Source: Hemerocallis citrina (lineage: Eukaryota > Streptophyta > Magnoliopsida > Asparagales > Asphodelaceae). Taken from it: a stretch of 64,000 nucleotides of DNA. The DNA lies in contig CM030360.1 of NCBI GenBank assembly GCA_017893485.1, forward strand, positions 13,814,597 through 13,878,596. The letters are read 5' to 3'. The notes below the pieces were generated by a model. It was not told the origin of the DNA, did no database searches, and worked only from the letters and a program-made list of their open reading frames with translations. The position numbers and the translations under genes are program-made. Below are positions 30,116-40,600 of the stretch, piece after piece (the stretch's first letter is position 1; every line of letters starts with the position of its first letter).

Positions 30116-32320
30116 CTATAACCCCTTAGAAGAGTTATCGAGTCGTTTCTTGAGGCCGTCGAGGATTTGGCGGTTCACATTCTCGGCCTGACCGTTGGAC
30201 TGGGGGTGGCATACTGAGGAGAAGCGCTGCTGGATCTCGAGATCTTCGCAGAACTTGCAGAAATGCTTAAGCGTAAATTGAGTCCCATTGTCTGTAATGA
30301 GCACCTGCAGAATCCCGAACCGACAGACGATGTGTTTCCAGAAAAACTGCTGGGTCTGTCGCTCGGTGATCATTGCTAATGGCTCGGCCTCGATCCACTT
30401 AGTGCAGTAGTCGATCACCACAATGAGGAACTTTCGTTGGCCCGTTGCTTTGGGAAATGGGCCCACCAAATCCATCCCCCACATTGCAAAGGGGGTCGGA
30501 CTGGCCATTGACCGGAGGTTTGCCTGAGGAGCCCTTTTCACGGGGGAGAACCATTGACAGGGGCCACACTTCTTCACTAGGGCGAGGGCGTCTTGCAGCA
30601 TAGTGGGCCAGTAGTACCCGTGATTTAATGCCTTCCGCGCTAGCGAACAACTTCCCATGTGGCATCCACCGATCCCCTCGTGCAGTTCCTTGAGGGCGTA
30701 CTTGGCTTCGTCGGGGGTCAGGCAACGGAGGTAGGGTCTGCCATGCGTTGTGGTGTAGGACTTTTTGAAAAGGGTGGCGTTCATTACCACGAATCTTTTT
30801 GATCGGACCCTGACCCACCTTGCTTCGGTCCGGTCTTTGGGGAGCTCTCCCTTGACTAGAAATTTTTTGATAAGAGTGGTCCAGTCGTCGGGAGGAGCTT
30901 CATCTTCAACGCACAGAACCTCCGGGAAGTCTGTACTTGGCTTCAACAGGACCGTGCAGTCGAGGCCTTCAAAGGATGAGGAAGCCAACTTTGACAGGAC
31001 ATCAGCCTGGGCGTTCAGCTCCCGGGGGATCCTTAAGACAGCCGATTCATCGAAGGACGTTTGTAGGCGTTGGACCACAGCCCGGTACCTGATCATCTGA
31101 TCGTCATGGGCCTCGTACTCCCCGGTGATCTGGTTGACCACCAACTGAGAGTCGCTAAAGGCCCTGATCTGTCTGGCACCGGCCTGGTGATCCAGGTGGA
31201 GCCCGGCGATCATGGCCTCGTATTCAGCCTCGTTGTTAGAGGCCGGAAAGTTGAGGCGGAGGCAGTATTGAAGGAGGAAACCATCTGGAACCCTAAGAAT
31301 GATGCCCGTACCACTCCCTACTTCGCAAGAGGAGCCGTCGACGTAAACTTCCCACGTCTGGTCGAATTCCTGACTTGCGGGTTGCTCGGAGATGGTGCAT
31401 TCCGTGATGTACTCGGCGAGGGCCTGCCCTTTGATGGCTATTCTTAGCTGGTAGCCGATGTCGTACTGACTGAGCTGGATCGACCACTTGACTAGTCGCC
31501 CTGAGCTTTTGGGTTTATAGAGCACTGCCTTTAGGGATTGATCCGTGAGTACCTGGACCGAATGTGCCTGAAAGTAAGGACGGAGCTTTCGCGCAGCCAT
31601 GACCAAGGCGTACGCTACTTTCTCCATCCTGGAATACCTGGTCTCGGCGTCGATCAGGACCTCGCTCACATAGTACAGGGGCTTTTGGACTCCTTCCTCT
31701 TCCCGAACAAGGACGGCGCGGAGCATGTTCTCCGAAGTGGAAAGGTAGAGCCAGAGTGGCTCCCCTGGTTCGGGCTTGCTGAGGAGAGGAGGGTTGGCGA
31801 GGTACTCCTTTAACTGGGCGAAGGCCTCTTGCTGCTGAGTACCCCACTCGAACCCTCCGGTACCGCGCAGCACCTTGAAGAACGGAAGGGACTTCTCTCC
31901 GGACTTGGAGAGGAAACGGCCGATGGCCGCCAGTCTCCCCGTTAGCCTCTGGACTTCTTTGACGTTCCTGGGAGGGGCTATGTCTATTATGGCCTGGATT
32001 TTTTCGGGGTTCGCCTCGATGCCGTGCTGGCTGACGATGAACCCTAAGAACTTCCCCGAGGAAACGCCGAAGGCACACTTTGCCGGGTTGAGCCTCATGT
32101 TATAGGTTCGAATGACCCCAAAGGCCTCTTCCAGTTCGGCGACGTGGTCCTGTCCCTGCTGAATGTTGACGAGCATGTCATCGACGTATACCTCCATTTT
32201 ACGTCTGATTTGATTTTTGAAGACTCGGTTGACGAGTCTCTGGTAGGTGGCACCGGCGTTCTTCAGCCCGAAAGGCATGACCCGGTAGCAGTACAGTCCC
32301 CGGTCTATGACGAAGGGCAT
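30116..32320 (-). CDS. Tat-2 pol: reverse transcriptase, two RNase H domains, integrase core
   Basis: This 734-codon open frame has no stop. It begins inside the reverse transcriptase (IDRGLYCYRVMPFGLKNAG, active site VYVDDMLVN). The connection and RNase H follow (YALVMAARKLRPYFQAHSVQ). The second RNase-H-like domain comes next (WEVYVDGSSCEVGSGTGIIL, NNEAEYEAMIAGLHLDHQ), with ADVLSKLASSSFEGL. The integrase has an H-H-C-C region (LHEGIGGCHMGSCSLARKAL, KKCGPCQWFSP) and catalytic acids in VIDYCTKWIEAEPL, LITDNGTQFTLKHF and GQAENVNRQILDG. It is part of a polyprotein, so no own start is expected. This is the best-preserved pol in the window. Confidence 0.92.
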   Translation of the reverse strand: MPFVIDRGLYCYRVMPFGLKNAGATYQRLVNRVFKNQIRRKMEVYVDDMLVNIQQGQDHVAELEEAFGVIRTYNMRLNPAKCAFGVSSGKFLGFIVSQHGIEANPEKIQAIIDIAPPRNVKEVQRLTGRLAAIGRFLSKSGEKSLPFFKVLRGTGGFEWGTQQQEAFAQLKEYLANPPLLSKPEPGEPLWLYLSTSENMLRAVLVREEEGVQKPLYYVSEVLIDAETRYSRMEKVAYALVMAARKLRPYFQAHSVQVLTDQSLKAVLYKPKSSGRLVKWSIQLSQYDIGYQLRIAIKGQALAEYITECTISEQPASQEFDQTWEVYVDGSSCEVGSGTGIILRVPDGFLLQYCLRLNFPASNNEAEYEAMIAGLHLDHQAGARQIRAFSDSQLVVNQITGEYEAHDDQMIRYRAVVQRLQTSFDESAVLRIPRELNAQADVLSKLASSSFEGLDCTVLLKPSTDFPEVLCVEDEAPPDDWTTLIKKFLVKGELPKDRTEARWVRVRSKRFVVMNATLFKKSYTTTHGRPYLRCLTPDEAKYALKELHEGIGGCHMGSCSLARKALNHGYYWPTMLQDALALVKKCGPCQWFSPVKRAPQANLRSMASPTPFAMWGMDLVGPFPKATGQRKFLIVVIDYCTKWIEAEPLAMITERQTQQFFWKHIVCRFGILQVLITDNGTQFTLKHFCKFCEDLEIQQRFSSVCHPQSNGQAENVNRQILDGLKKRLDNSSKGL

Positions 32321-32940
32321 CTTGGTGATGTCGGGAGGAAACTCCGAATCTGGTTATAGCCCGAGAAGGTATCCATGAAGGATAAGAGCTCGTGGCCCGA
32401 GGTGGTATCGATCAGGGCATCAATGCTGGGGAGGGGAACAGATCCTTGGGGCATGCCTTGTTGAGGTCAGTGAAATCTATGCAGATCCTCCAACTCCCAC
32501 TCGCCTTCTTGATCATAACGACGTTTGCCAGCCACTCAGGGTAGCTAACCTCTTGTACGAAACGCGCGGACAAGAGCTTGTCCACTTCCGCATTTACTGC
32601 CTGTTGTCACTCTGGAGCGAACTTGCACCACTTTTGGACGACTGGTTTCGACCCGAGAATCACACTGAGTTTGTGCATGATGAGATCCTCGGAGATCCCG
32701 GGCATGTCAGAGGGCTTCCAGGCGAAAAGGTTGACATTGCGGCGAATGCAGCCGATCAGGGCATTCTTGAGGTCGGGCACGAGGCAGCAGCTTACTCGGA
32801 AGTGTTTCGACGCATCCCCTGTCTCGAATGAGACATCTTCTAGCTCGTCCGCCGGCTCTGGTTACGGCTGGGTCCTTTCGGGCTCCAGCTCGACGGCATC
32901 GAGGGGAAATACACCGCTCCCGATCACCGTCTTGTAGCAC
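32321..32940 (-). pseudogene. Tat-2 reverse transcriptase N-terminus (broken)
   Basis: In pieces of different frames one can read NLFAWKPSDMPGISEDLIM, NAEVDKLLSARFVQEVSYPE and WRICIDFTDLNKACPKD, which are the fingers and N-terminal part of a Tat reverse transcriptase. A TGA (about 32612) and indels separate them from the long frame that starts at 32320. This break probably inactivates the element. Confidence 0.75.
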
Positions 32941-33005
32941 GAACGGGCTGCTTCTTGATTTCCTCGGACAAATCTGACACCAGTGTTAGTAGGGAATTTC
33001 ATTTT

Positions 33006-33503
33006 CTAGTGGTAGGCCGAGGGAACCGCCTGGAGGGAGCAGAGCCCCGGACGGCCGAGTATGGCATTATAGGATGCCTTGACATTCACAACCATGAAGT
33101 CCATGGACTCGGTTCTTCTGTTCGGGATCGTGCCTGCCGTGACGTCTAGGGTGACGATCCCCTCTATTGTCACTGGAATGCCGGAGAATCCGTGTAGGGT
33201 GTATCCGGCCGGCTTTAGCTTCTCATGAGAAAGCTTCAGGTTCTCGAATGCTCCCAGGAATAGAATGTTGACCGAGCTCCTGTTGTCCACGTGGATTCGC
33301 CGGACCTCAAAGTTCGCCATGCTGAGGCTGATGACAAGTGCGTCACAATGAGGGAGCCGGACTCCCTCCAGATCCTCTCCTGAGAAGGAGACAGGAAGTT
33401 GCTGGACCTGGGGGGAGAGAGGGCCCTGGACAGTGTTGACATCCCGGACGAATGCCGTGTGGGAAGTGTTGGATTCCCCTCCCATGGCCCTCCGTGGATG
33501 CAA
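33006..33503 (-). pseudogene. Tat-2 aspartic protease (active-site change)
   Basis: One open frame carries the whole protease: ALVISLSMANFEVRRIHVDN, the active-site VDNRSSVNILFLGAF, FSGIPVTIEGIVTLDVTAG and MDFMVVNVKASYNAILGRP. Related elements have D-N-G-S-S. Here the glycine is Arg (AGG, one G-to-A step from GGG), so catalysis is doubtful. It lies between the gag zinc segment and reverse transcriptase. Confidence 0.8.
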
Positions 33504-35068
33504 TGCAGGATTGCCTGACCCTCAGGCTCTTCAGGCTCCAGATCCCGCTCGGGGCGCTGTCAGAGTGCTCGAGGAGGAGGGGAATCCCTCCTGTTTCTGG
33601 CATCCCTCTGTTCGCGGGCACCTTCCCTTTTGAATTCTCGGAGGTACCCTCGTTGAATGAGGGCCTCAATTTCGTCCTTCAGGGCACGACAATGATCTGT
33701 GTCGTGCCCGTTGTCCCGGTGGAAGCGGCAGTAGAACCGCTGGTCCCTCTTCTTGCTGGTGTTATTGGACGGTCGAGGAGGGAACTGCACGAGATCCCTG
33801 TCTTCGATTGCCAAAAGAATGGTGGATAGATTCTGCGTCAGAGGAGTGTACATCTCGAAGCGAGGGACCGGCGGAACCTTCTTCATGGCGCTCGGGTCTC
33901 TTGGAACCATCTTTGCTGGCTCGGCCTCTTCGGCCTTCCGTTTTCCCTTCCCGGGAACCTCCCTAGGTTCTTCTGGGTTTAGGGCTTCTTTGGCCCGGAT
34001 GTACTTCTCGACCCGGTTGAGGAGGTCGGGAAAGTCCTCCGGGGGCTTCTTTGCTAGGGAGGCCTTCAACTGTCCGTGCTGGACATTGTGTTGGAAGGCG
34101 GCTGAGGCAATGCCGGGGTCGAGGGAGGAGACCAACCTTGCCTCAGTGGTGAATCTCCGGACGAACACTCGGAGCGACTCCCCCTCCTTCTGTCGGAGGC
34201 CAAGCAGGGACGCACTTGTCCTTTCGGCCTTTCGGCTGGTGACAAAGTGGGCAAGGAAGTTGCCCTCTAACTGATCGAAGGAGTAGATGGAGCCAGGGGT
34301 GAGCTTAGAGAACCATTCCCGGGCTGGACCCCTAGAGGGTGGCGGGGAAGGCTCGGCACAGGAGGGGATCCGATGTGCTGTGAATCATCATGAGGGTCTT
34401 GAAGCCCTCCATGTGATCAGCAGGATCGCCCTCGCCGTCGTAGGTCTCGAACTGGGGAGGACGGAAATTCTGGGGTATCTCCGCCTGTAGGATGAGGGCA
34501 GAGAAAGGAGGTCGAACGGGCCTGTACCCCTGAGCTTTCCTTGGGCCGCCTTCACCGAAGTTGTCGAGTCGGTCTTCCATTTCTTGGAGGCGCTTCAGGA
34601 GGTCAATGTCATACTCCGGTTGGATGGACGGGACGCGAGTCACGCTGGCCTCGGCATCTGACCGGACATGAGAATGGTGGGTGTTCTCATCGACAGGGGT
34701 CCCTCAGATGGCCTCCAGGATTTCCCTCTGGAAGTCTTGGAACTCCTGGCGAGTGACCGGGGCCCGCTCAGCTCGGTTTGGTTGAGCAGATTGTTGCTGA
34801 CCGATATGGCTGAGCGCTGGCCCTGCCTGTGGGACGGAGGTTTTGCACGGTTTGGATCCGAGTTGGAAGCGGCTCCTCCCCTGCCGCGGCTAGCCTGTCG
34901 GTTCAGGATTACCCCCCGCAGGTCGGGCTGGACCGGACGGGAGGCACTCGGGTGATGTGGGTGACTGACCCCCGAATGGTTGGATCCTTGAGCATCGGTA
35001 GCGATGCCCTGTGGAGGGACGTCCTGTCGACGTGCAGAGGTAACAACTTTCGTGGCTTTAGGCGCCAT
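33504..35068 (-). pseudogene. Tat-2 gag (broken)
   Basis: The start is ATG 35068-35066 (MAPKATKVVTSARRQDVPP). A Ser/Arg/Gln-rich N-terminus is followed by a frame change near 34640, then capsid text: PPFSALILQAEIPQNFRPPQ and DPADHMEGFKTLMMIHSTSD. After a break near 34330 come RRFTTEARLVSSLDPGIASA and KKPPEDFPDLLNRVEKYI. The nucleocapsid motif is YCRFHRDNGHDTDHCRALKD, near 33660-33730. At least two frameshifts prevent a whole protein. Confidence 0.85.
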
Positions 35069-35132
35069 GTGAGCTCGGACTGACGGTACACAGTTGACAG
35101 CGGAGCTCGGGTCGGCGTCTGTAATAGAGAGG

Positions 35133-35151
35133 TTCCCACAGATGGACGCCA
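35133..35151 (-). promoter_or_regulatory. Tat-2 primer-binding site
   Basis: Minus strand TGGCGTCCATCTGTGGGAA begins 3 nt inside the 5' LTR end CCGCATCA. It differs at one or two bases from the common Tat site. Confidence 0.8.
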
Positions 35152-35154
35152 ACC

Positions 35155-35723
35155 TGATGCGGTTTGTTTTTGGGAGACGTGTGGATGCACCAAGTGTGAG
35201 TTCTTACTCGATTTGTATTGATAGAGGAAGCTCCTATGCAGACGACCCTCGGCCGGGCGAACGGTGCGGAAGTGGGTGGTAGTAAGGTGGAGGCTGGATG
35301 CTCGGCTCGGATCCGAGATCTCGTGTACCTACAGACTGTCTAGGAACACTGGGGTTGGTCCCGGTGGTAGACCCTCCGACGATCTAGTCAGCTACTGAGA
35401 GAGAGTAACAGTAACTAGGGTTTGAGTGGGAAAAGATTCATTACCTGGATAAGGGGTAGGGGTCTGGTATTTATAGAAGATGCCAATCGGGTCTGGACCC
35501 GTTTGGGGCCGGGTCTGGACCCGGTTGCCCGTGGGGTTGAAGCGGTGGAAACCCGGGCGGTATAGGGCTGACGTGGCAAGGGCCCAGGTGGTTTTCGGGC
35601 TGACATGGCAGTGGCCCGGGCAGTTTTCCAGTGCTGACGTGGCAGATCGGGATGATCTGGAGGCGAGCGCATTTTGAGGGGATCCTATGGCCCAGGAGGG
35701 GCCACGTCATCCAACCCATATCA
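35155..35723 (-). repeat. Tat-2 5' LTR
   Basis: This 569-bp partner of 20760-21342 has a minus-strand TATA box (TATAAATA) at 35468-35475. The target duplication AATAA follows at 35724-35728. Differences from the other LTR include a roughly 15-bp indel and scattered substitutions. Confidence 0.95.
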
Positions 35724-35751
35724 AATAACATATAGCAAAACCATAACAAGT

Positions 35752-36879
35752 TTAGATATATGAAATTGAAGTACAGGGTGTCAAATATAGCATAAAAGTG
35801 AAATACATAAAGCATAATAAAAAATTACAAAAAAATAGAAAATACATCAAGTCAATCTTCGTCTTCGTCATCAGCATCTTGAGAGGCAGGAGGTAAAAAT
35901 TGTTGGGTGAACAAGTGGGTACTATGAGAGATACTAGCTTCAAGGGTATCCTGACGATCCATGAGATGGTTGAAAAAATAAAAAGACTCTCAGGATCAGA
36001 AAAAACAGCTCTAGGACGAGATGAACTAGAGGCAGAAGACCTACGACTTGAAATAGCTAAAGGAATAGGAGGGGTATTTCTTCGAGGAGGAGAGTGAAGA
36101 ATCTTCATACGAGCTAAACTCACACGATCAAAAGACTCATAATAAGTGACAACACTAGACTCAGAAGTAAGATCAACTTCATAGAAGTTGAAAACATGAG
36201 TAAGTATTGCACCAAAAGGAAGAAAAGAAGTATGAGCCTTATGAAGACGATTAAAAATGACTCGACTCCAATTTATTTGGATGTTGCCAAAAATCGCATA
36301 GACAGCTTGTTGCAACTCGTGGGAAAATTGATCGTAACTCCCCGTTTTATGGATAATTTAATACGACAAAATTCTTGCAACTAGCTTAGCAAGCAGTGTA
36401 ATTGTTTGGTTAGACATTGGGGGACCACGATTTGGCAAGAAGATTTTTGGATGGCTAGAGTCATCATCCATATCAATCTCCCCTAAATCTAATCCTTCAT
36501 AGGAAATACCCAAAATGATTTCCAATTTTGCAGGAGTTAACCTCATACAAATATTTTTTACTGTAGTAGTAATAAATATTTCGTTACCATCGTTAGAAGT
36601 GGCAACTCTCATATTTGTATAAAACAAATATATAAGTTGTGGATAGTAATATGGTTGACTAACAAGGGAAAGCAAGTTAAATAACCCACATTGTTCAAAC
36701 AATGGGACTAAAGGGAATCTTTCTAAATCAGGAAAATTTACAAATCTCTCTGGAAAGATAGCAATATGACAAATGAGAAAGAATTTCTTAACAAGATTGG
36801 GGTTCCTAAGATATTGACGGTAATTGCTAGAGGATTGTCCTTCCTCAACATTAGAACCACGAGCTCTCTTTGGTTGCAT
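35752..36879 (-). pseudogene. Sirevirus env-like/extra ORF (plant transposon-protein domain)
   Basis: This ORF lies downstream of pol, where Sireviruses carry an extra gene often called env-like. From ATG 36879 it reads MQPKRARGSNVEEGQSSSNY, RFPLVPLFEQCGLFNLLSLV, LFYTNMRVATSNDG and LTPAKLEIILGISYEGLDLG. After a frame change near 36330 it continues NIQINWSRVIFNRLHKAHTS and LPFGAILTHVFNFYEVDL, then a Ser/Pro/Arg tail. These blocks resemble the 'putative plant transposon protein' domain (Transposase_32). I see no clear signal peptide or transmembrane segment in the first part, so an envelope role is not supported. Confidence 0.65.
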
Positions 36880-37474
36880 GATTCAATTCTAGAAAATCAA
36901 AAAGAAAAGAGGACAAACAATTATACCCAACAATGGAGATTGAAAGAGAGACACAAACTTCAAGAGATCTCGAAAAAGACTTCAACAAGTGAAATAAACT
37001 GAAAAACTGAACGAAGTCTTCAATTTTTGAGCTTCAAAACGCTGAAATTTGAGGAGGAGCCGACTTCTTCTTCTATTTCTGGACAGAGACAGTGAAAGAG
37101 GGGAAAGTGAAAAGGAGAAGTAAAACTAGGGTTTTACTTTAGAATAGAGGGCTGAGATTTAGGCTGGGGTTAATCAAATGATGAGATCAATCAATGGGTA
37201 AGAAAAGGTAAAGAGAAAAGCATCAAAAAGTGCGTCATTTCGAATTAGAAAGACAGACTGATGTCGCGACAGTCGACTAGTTTTGAGGAAAAGTCGACTT
37301 AGTCGAGAGCAAATAAAACAAAACGAAAATATCAAGTAGTACTTCTATCTGTCGACTAGGGACTATTAACAGTCGACTGTCCAGAAGATAAAATTCAGTC
37401 AAAAATAGACAACAAAAAATACTTGGTCAGTCGACTGAAACATAACTTTAAGTCGACTTATACAAGATAAAAAT
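36880..37474 (-). other. Sirevirus spacer between pol and the extra ORF
   Basis: About 0.6 kb is non-coding on the element strand. It holds at least six AGTCGACT-type words (37270, 37286, 37351, 37371, 37427 and 37451). It probably acts as leader of the extra ORF. No other feature is seen. Confidence 0.5.
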
Positions 37475-37988
37475 TCAAAAAATATCATGAAAACTGCAAA
37501 TTCCTAGTTCTCTTCTTAAGGTGATAAAAGTGTCTTCGTTAAGTGGTTTAGTAAAGATATCTGCTACTTGTTTATCAGTAGAAATAAAGTCTAAAGATAT
37601 ATCTCCTTTTAAAACATGATCACATAGAAAATGATGTCTAATATCAATGTGTTTCGTGTGTGAGTGTTGAATCAGATTTTTAGATAAATTAATGGCACCG
37701 GTATTATCACACATTATAGCAGGTTGTCAAAATGAAATAGCATAATCTAATAGGGTTTGTTTCATCCACAAAATTTGGGCACATGCCAAACTCGCAACAA
37801 TATATTCAGCTTCTGTAGTAGATATGGATACAGAATTTTGCTTTTTTATTACACCAAGATACTAGTGAATGTCCCAAAAAGTGACAAGTACCACTAGTAC
37901 TTTTACGGTCAGTTTTACTGCCAGCAAAATCCGCATCACTATACGATAAAAGTTGAAAGTTATCGGTGTAGGGGATAAAATAAACCAT
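37475..37988 (-). pseudogene. Sirevirus RNase H (broken)
   Basis: The segment reads LSYSDADFAGSKTDRKSTSG and CHFLGHSLVSWCNKKAKF, then after a frame break CDNTGAINLSKNLIQHSHTK, HIDIRHHFLCDHV and VADIFTKPLNEDTF. These are the typical copia RNase H blocks, with catalytic acids in SDADF and CDN. It is the C-terminal end of the copia polyprotein. The frame break lies near 37800-37830. Confidence 0.88.
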
Positions 37989-38945
37989 ACACAGAGGCGC
38001 CTTTAATGTATCTTAAAATACGTTCCACAGCTTTTAAGTGAGACTCTATAGGACTTGACTGATATCTAGCATGCAGACATACACTAAACATAATATCTGG
38101 TCTACTAGCAGTTATATATAAGAGTGAGCCATTCTTCCCTCGATAGAGTTTTTGATCGACACTCTTACCTAATTCATCTTTGTCAAGTGTAGTAGTAGTA
38201 GCCAAAGGTGTGGTCTTACTACTAGTGTTATCCATGCCAAACCGTTTAAGTAATTCCTTAGCATATTTTTCTTGATTAATAAATATGCCATTATGTGACT
38301 GCTTTATTTGTAGTCTAAGGAAATAATTGACTTCACCCATGTGACTCATCTCAAACTCATTTTTCATAGTATTAGCAAACTCTTGACATAGATTAGTATT
38401 AGTAGAGCCAAAAATTATGTCATCTACATATATTTGTATGATTAGAATATCGGTCTCTATTCTCCTAATAAACAAGGTAGTATCTACTTTACCTATTTCA
38501 AAACCAGTTTCTAAAAGAAAAGTCTTCAATCGATCATACCAAGCATGAGGTGCTTGTTTAAGACCATATAAAGCATTTTTCAATTTAAAAACATCGTTTG
38601 GGAATTGTTCATGTTCGAAACCAGGTGGTTGCTTAACATAAACATCTGTCTTTATAAAACCATTAAGAAAAGCACTTTTAATATCCATTTGGAAAAGTGT
38701 AAAGTTCATAAAACATGCAAAAGATAGTAAGATTCGAATTGATTCTAGTCTAGCAACAGGAGCATATGTTTCATCGAAATCTATGCCTTCTTCTTGATTA
38801 TATCCTTGAGCAACTAATCTAGCTTTGTTCCTGACGACTTATCCTGATTCATCTAACTTGTTTTTGAATACCCATTTGGTAACAATTATAGTATGGTCAG
38901 GAGGTCATGGAACTAAATCCCATACATCATTTCTTATAAATTGGT
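37960..38945 (-). pseudogene. Sirevirus reverse transcriptase
   Basis: The main open frame (38709 leftwards) reads [55 protein letters not shown] and the active-site block [20 protein letters not shown]. It continues with [35 protein letters not shown] and [15 protein letters not shown]. The upstream part (38710-38945) is present but frame-shifted and has stops. YVDD is intact. Sequence words and gene order fit the SIRE/Maximus lineage. Confidence 0.92.
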
Positions 38946-39118
38946 TTAACTCATCTTGCATGGCATTCATCTAAAATTCATTCTCACAAGCTTCTTGTAT
39001 ATTCTTCGATTCAAAATCCGACAAGAAAGCTGTATGAGAAATCATGTTAACATGAGATCTTGTTTGAATACCACGTGAAATGTCTCCAATTATTAAGTCA
39101 TAAGGATGATCTCTAACT

Positions 39119-40348
39119 TCAATAAAAGATTTTGGTAAAGTTTTGAGTCATCACAACAGCATCAGTCGACTTAACTTGTCCATCAGTCGACTTGATTTCC
39201 TTATCGGTCGACTTATCCGCTAGGGTAGTTTGCTTTAGTGATTTAATTACGTTATTTAAAGGTGATGAATCAGTTTCATCATCTTCAATAACAATAGATG
39301 AAGTCAGAGATTCATCAAATGAAACATGCATGGGTTCTTCAATAGTCAAAGTTGACTTGTTGAAGATTCTATATGCCTTACTCCTATTTGAGTATCCAAT
39401 GAAGATACCTTCATTAGATCTAGGATCAAACTTATCTAAATTATCTTTCGTGTTTAAAATGAAACACTTGCATCCAAAACTTTAAAATAAGATTCTTTAG
39501 GAATTCTATCAAAAAATAGTTCATTACATGTTTTCTTAAGCTTAGGCCTAATCAAAATTCTATTTAAAACATAACATGCTATAGCAAAAGCTTCAGCCCA
39601 GAAGTACTTAAGGCAAATTGCTTTCAACAAGCATGGTACGTGCACACTCTTGCAAAGTCCTATTCTTTCTTTCGACCACTCCATTTTGTGGTGAAGCTCT
39701 AGGTAATGCAAATGAATGTGTTATACCATTCTTGTCGCAATATTCTGAAAACGTTTCTTTCTCAAATTCTCCACCATGATCACTTCTAATAGTGACTATG
39801 GTCAGAGACTTTTGATTTTGAATCCGTTTACAAAAATTGCAAATTCATCAAAAGCATCATTCTTATGTTTTAAAAAGAATACCCATGTGAATCTTGCAAA
39901 ATCATCTACTAAAACAAATACATACCTACTTTTATTCAAAGAAGCGAATCTAGTAGGGCCAAATAAATCCATGTGGATTAATTCGAGAGGCCTACTAGTA
40001 GAAATTCATTTCTTTTGTCTTCAAAGTAGATTTGATTTGTTTACCTAGTTGACATGCATCACATAACTTATCCTTTTTATAGGATAGTCTTGGCAGCCCT
40101 TTAATTAGGTTGTACTTAGACAATTTAGCGATATTTTTCATATTCACATGGCCAAATCGTTTATGCCAAAGCCAAAATTCATTGTTAGAAGCTACTAAGC
40201 AAAAATCATTCGAAAAATCATTTGATTTTAAACATAACTCATAAATATTATTCTTCCTAAAACCTTGAAAAATTACATTTTGCATGGTAGAATCATATAT
40301 TAAACATGTATCTTTTTCAAAAATAATTTTATATCCCTTATCACACAA
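39119..40348 (-). pseudogene. Sirevirus integrase and linker (broken)
   Basis: The right end carries the GAG-pre-integrase zinc region (WLWHKRFGHVNMKNIAKLSK, LCDACQLGKQIKS). The middle is a frame-shifted core. Then come KAICLKYFWAEAFAIACYVL, IRPKLKKTCNELFFDR and PMHVSFDESLTSSIVIEDD. The linker to reverse transcriptase contains three close repeats encoded over AGTCGACT-like words (KSTDKEIKSTDGQVKSTDA, 39160-39215). At least three frame breaks are present. Confidence 0.85.
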
Positions 40349-40600
40349 TTGACTATACTTAACAGATTATGCTTAAGACCACTAACAAGAAAAACTTCTT
40401 CTATATTAGGGGTAGTGTTCTTACCGACCATGCCTATACCAATAACCTTTCCTTTGTTGTTGTCACCGAATGTGATTGTTCCTCCATCAATCTCTTGAAT
40501 GGAAGACAGGAGGTTAGCATGACCAGTCATATGCTTGGAGCATCCGCTGTTAAGTTTCCACCGTTCTCTTTTAGGTACCTATAAAGTAATCATTGTGAAT
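40300..40600 (-). pseudogene. Sirevirus aspartic protease (partial)
   Basis: One sees the region around the active site (MTGHANLLSSIQEIDGG) and TITFGDNNKGKVIGIGMVGK, then IEEVFLVSGLKHNLLSIVN. These match the copia protease-integrase junction of Sireviruses. The active-site Asp lies just upstream in a neighbouring frame (near 40540). Frame changes occur at both ends. Confidence 0.75.

Larger units (their letters stand above)
20760..35723 (-). mobile_element. Full-length Tat-lineage element (Tat-2), 14,964 bp
   Basis: Both LTRs read TGATATGGG...CCGCATCA on the minus strand. The element is flanked by the target duplication AATAA (20755-20759 and 35724-35728). Right to left it contains the 5' LTR, primer-binding site, gag, protease, reverse transcriptase, RNase H, second RNase-H-like domain and integrase. 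An 8.3-kb 3' region follows, with tandem arrays and an antisense multi-exon gene, then a polypurine tract and the 3' LTR. The pol reading frame is long (734 codons at 30116-32320), but gag and protease are broken. Confidence 0.95.
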
